A stretch of 64,000 nucleotides of DNA, taken from contig NZ_JAPKIB010000009.1 of the NCBI RefSeq assembly GCF_036759925.1, positions 62,001 through 126,000 on the forward strand. Direction: 5' to 3'. Source of the stretch: Kluyvera sp036759925 (GTDB lineage: Bacteria; Pseudomonadota; Gammaproteobacteria; Enterobacterales; Enterobacteriaceae). Below the pieces are notes generated by a model, which was not told where the DNA came from, did not search any database, and was given only the letters and a program-made list of their open reading frames with translations. The position numbers and the translations under genes were made by a program. This document shows, piece by piece, positions 63,718-64,000 of this stretch (positions are counted from its first letter, which is position 1; each line of letters starts with the position of its first letter).

Positions 63718-64000
63718 ATGCTCGAGATGTTGATGCAGTGGTACCGCCGCCGATTTAGTGACCCGGAGGCGATCGCGCTGCTGGTCATTCTGGTGGCAGG
63801 TTTTTGCATTCTGTTCTTCTTCAGCGGCCTGTTGGCGCCGCTGCTGGTTGCACTGGTGCTGGCCTACCTGCTGGAGTGGCCGACCGTCCGCCTGGAGCGG
63901 CTGGGCTGGTCGCGTACCTGGGCTACCACCGCAGTGATGGTGCTGTTTATCGGTATTTTGCTGCTGATGTCCTTCGTGGTGATGCCGATTGCGTGGCAGC
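63718..64000 (+). CDS. perM: PerM/AI-2E family transporter, N-terminal part
   Basis: The window ends inside this gene; 94 complete codons are present. The N terminus MLEMLMQWYRRRFSDPEAIA and the following hydrophobic segments (LLVILVAGFCILFFFSGLLA and LLVALVLAYLLEW) match E. coli PerM, a multi-pass AI-2E-family membrane protein. Its transport substrate is uncertain. Confidence 0.93.
   Translation, partial: MLEMLMQWYRRRFSDPEAIALLVILVAGFCILFFFSGLLAPLLVALVLAYLLEWPTVRLERLGWSRTWATTAVMVLFIGILLLMSFVVMPIAWQ

Overview
This is a chromosomal window from a member of the Enterobacteriaceae. From its left edge to the bepA/perM end, the gene order follows the E. coli K-12 stretch hscA-fdx-iscX-pepB-sseB-sseA-yfhM-pbpC-ndk-rlmN-rodZ-ispG-hisS-yfgM-bamB-der ... 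yfgJ-xseA-guaBA ... yfgG-yfgF-ppx-ppk-purNM ... upp-uraA-hda ... yfgD-bepA-perM, with protein lengths equal or nearly equal to the E. coli ones. It is not E. coli itself: four blocks sit between backbone genes, and yfgH/yfgI are missing beside yfgG. The sequence alone does not fix the genus; Citrobacter, Enterobacter, Kluyvera, Lelliottia or Leclercia-like hosts all fit. No tRNA, rRNA, CRISPR array or intact insertion sequence was seen.

Backbone part 1 (1-21150): the end of the isc Fe-S operon (hscA, fdx, iscX); pepB; sseB and sseA; the yfhM-pbpC pair (periplasmic alpha-2-macroglobulin and PBP1c); ndk; then rlmN, rodZ, ispG, hisS, yfgM, bamB and der, all rightward. Insert A (21176-28908) holds an HD-domain (cyanamide-hydratase-like) gene divergent from a GlxA-type regulator, a cold-shock-domain gene with a ymjA-like partner, and a LysR regulator divergent from a YhaO/CyuP-like amino-acid permease, a cystathionine beta-lyase-like enzyme and a Gfo/Idh/MocA oxidoreductase. 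That last group looks like a sulfur-amino-acid uptake and breakdown cassette.

Backbone part 2 (28960-33886): yfgJ, xseA, and guaBA with its PurR site. Insert B (about 33900-42540) follows guaA, a position known elsewhere as an insertion hot spot. It contains a large AT-richer SIR2-like (NADase-type, phage-defence-like) gene with a one-base frameshift right after its start, a decayed vapBC toxin-antitoxin pair, an acetyltransferase and an MFS exporter divergent from a LysR regulator, and an MscS paralogue.

Backbone part 3 (42909-51219): yfgG, yfgF, ppx-ppk and purMN. Insert C (51300-53840) is a beta-glucoside kinase plus 6-phospho-beta-glucosidase operon with AscG-like operators. Then come upp, uraA and hda (CTG start). 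Insert D (56898-61659) is a leftward operon of a second M17 aminopeptidase, a glycosylasparaginase-type Ntn hydrolase and a chitobiose/cellobiose-type PTS EIIC, divergent from a regulator that looks like a domesticated IS481-type transposase. The window closes with yfgD, bepA and the start of perM.

The most interesting items are the frameshifted SIR2 gene (its stop lies in a TGA-C context), the eroded vapBC module, the possible GlcNAc-asparagine/glycopeptide utilisation operon with its transposase-derived regulator, and the twin palindromes in front of the CyuP-like/MetC-like operon.
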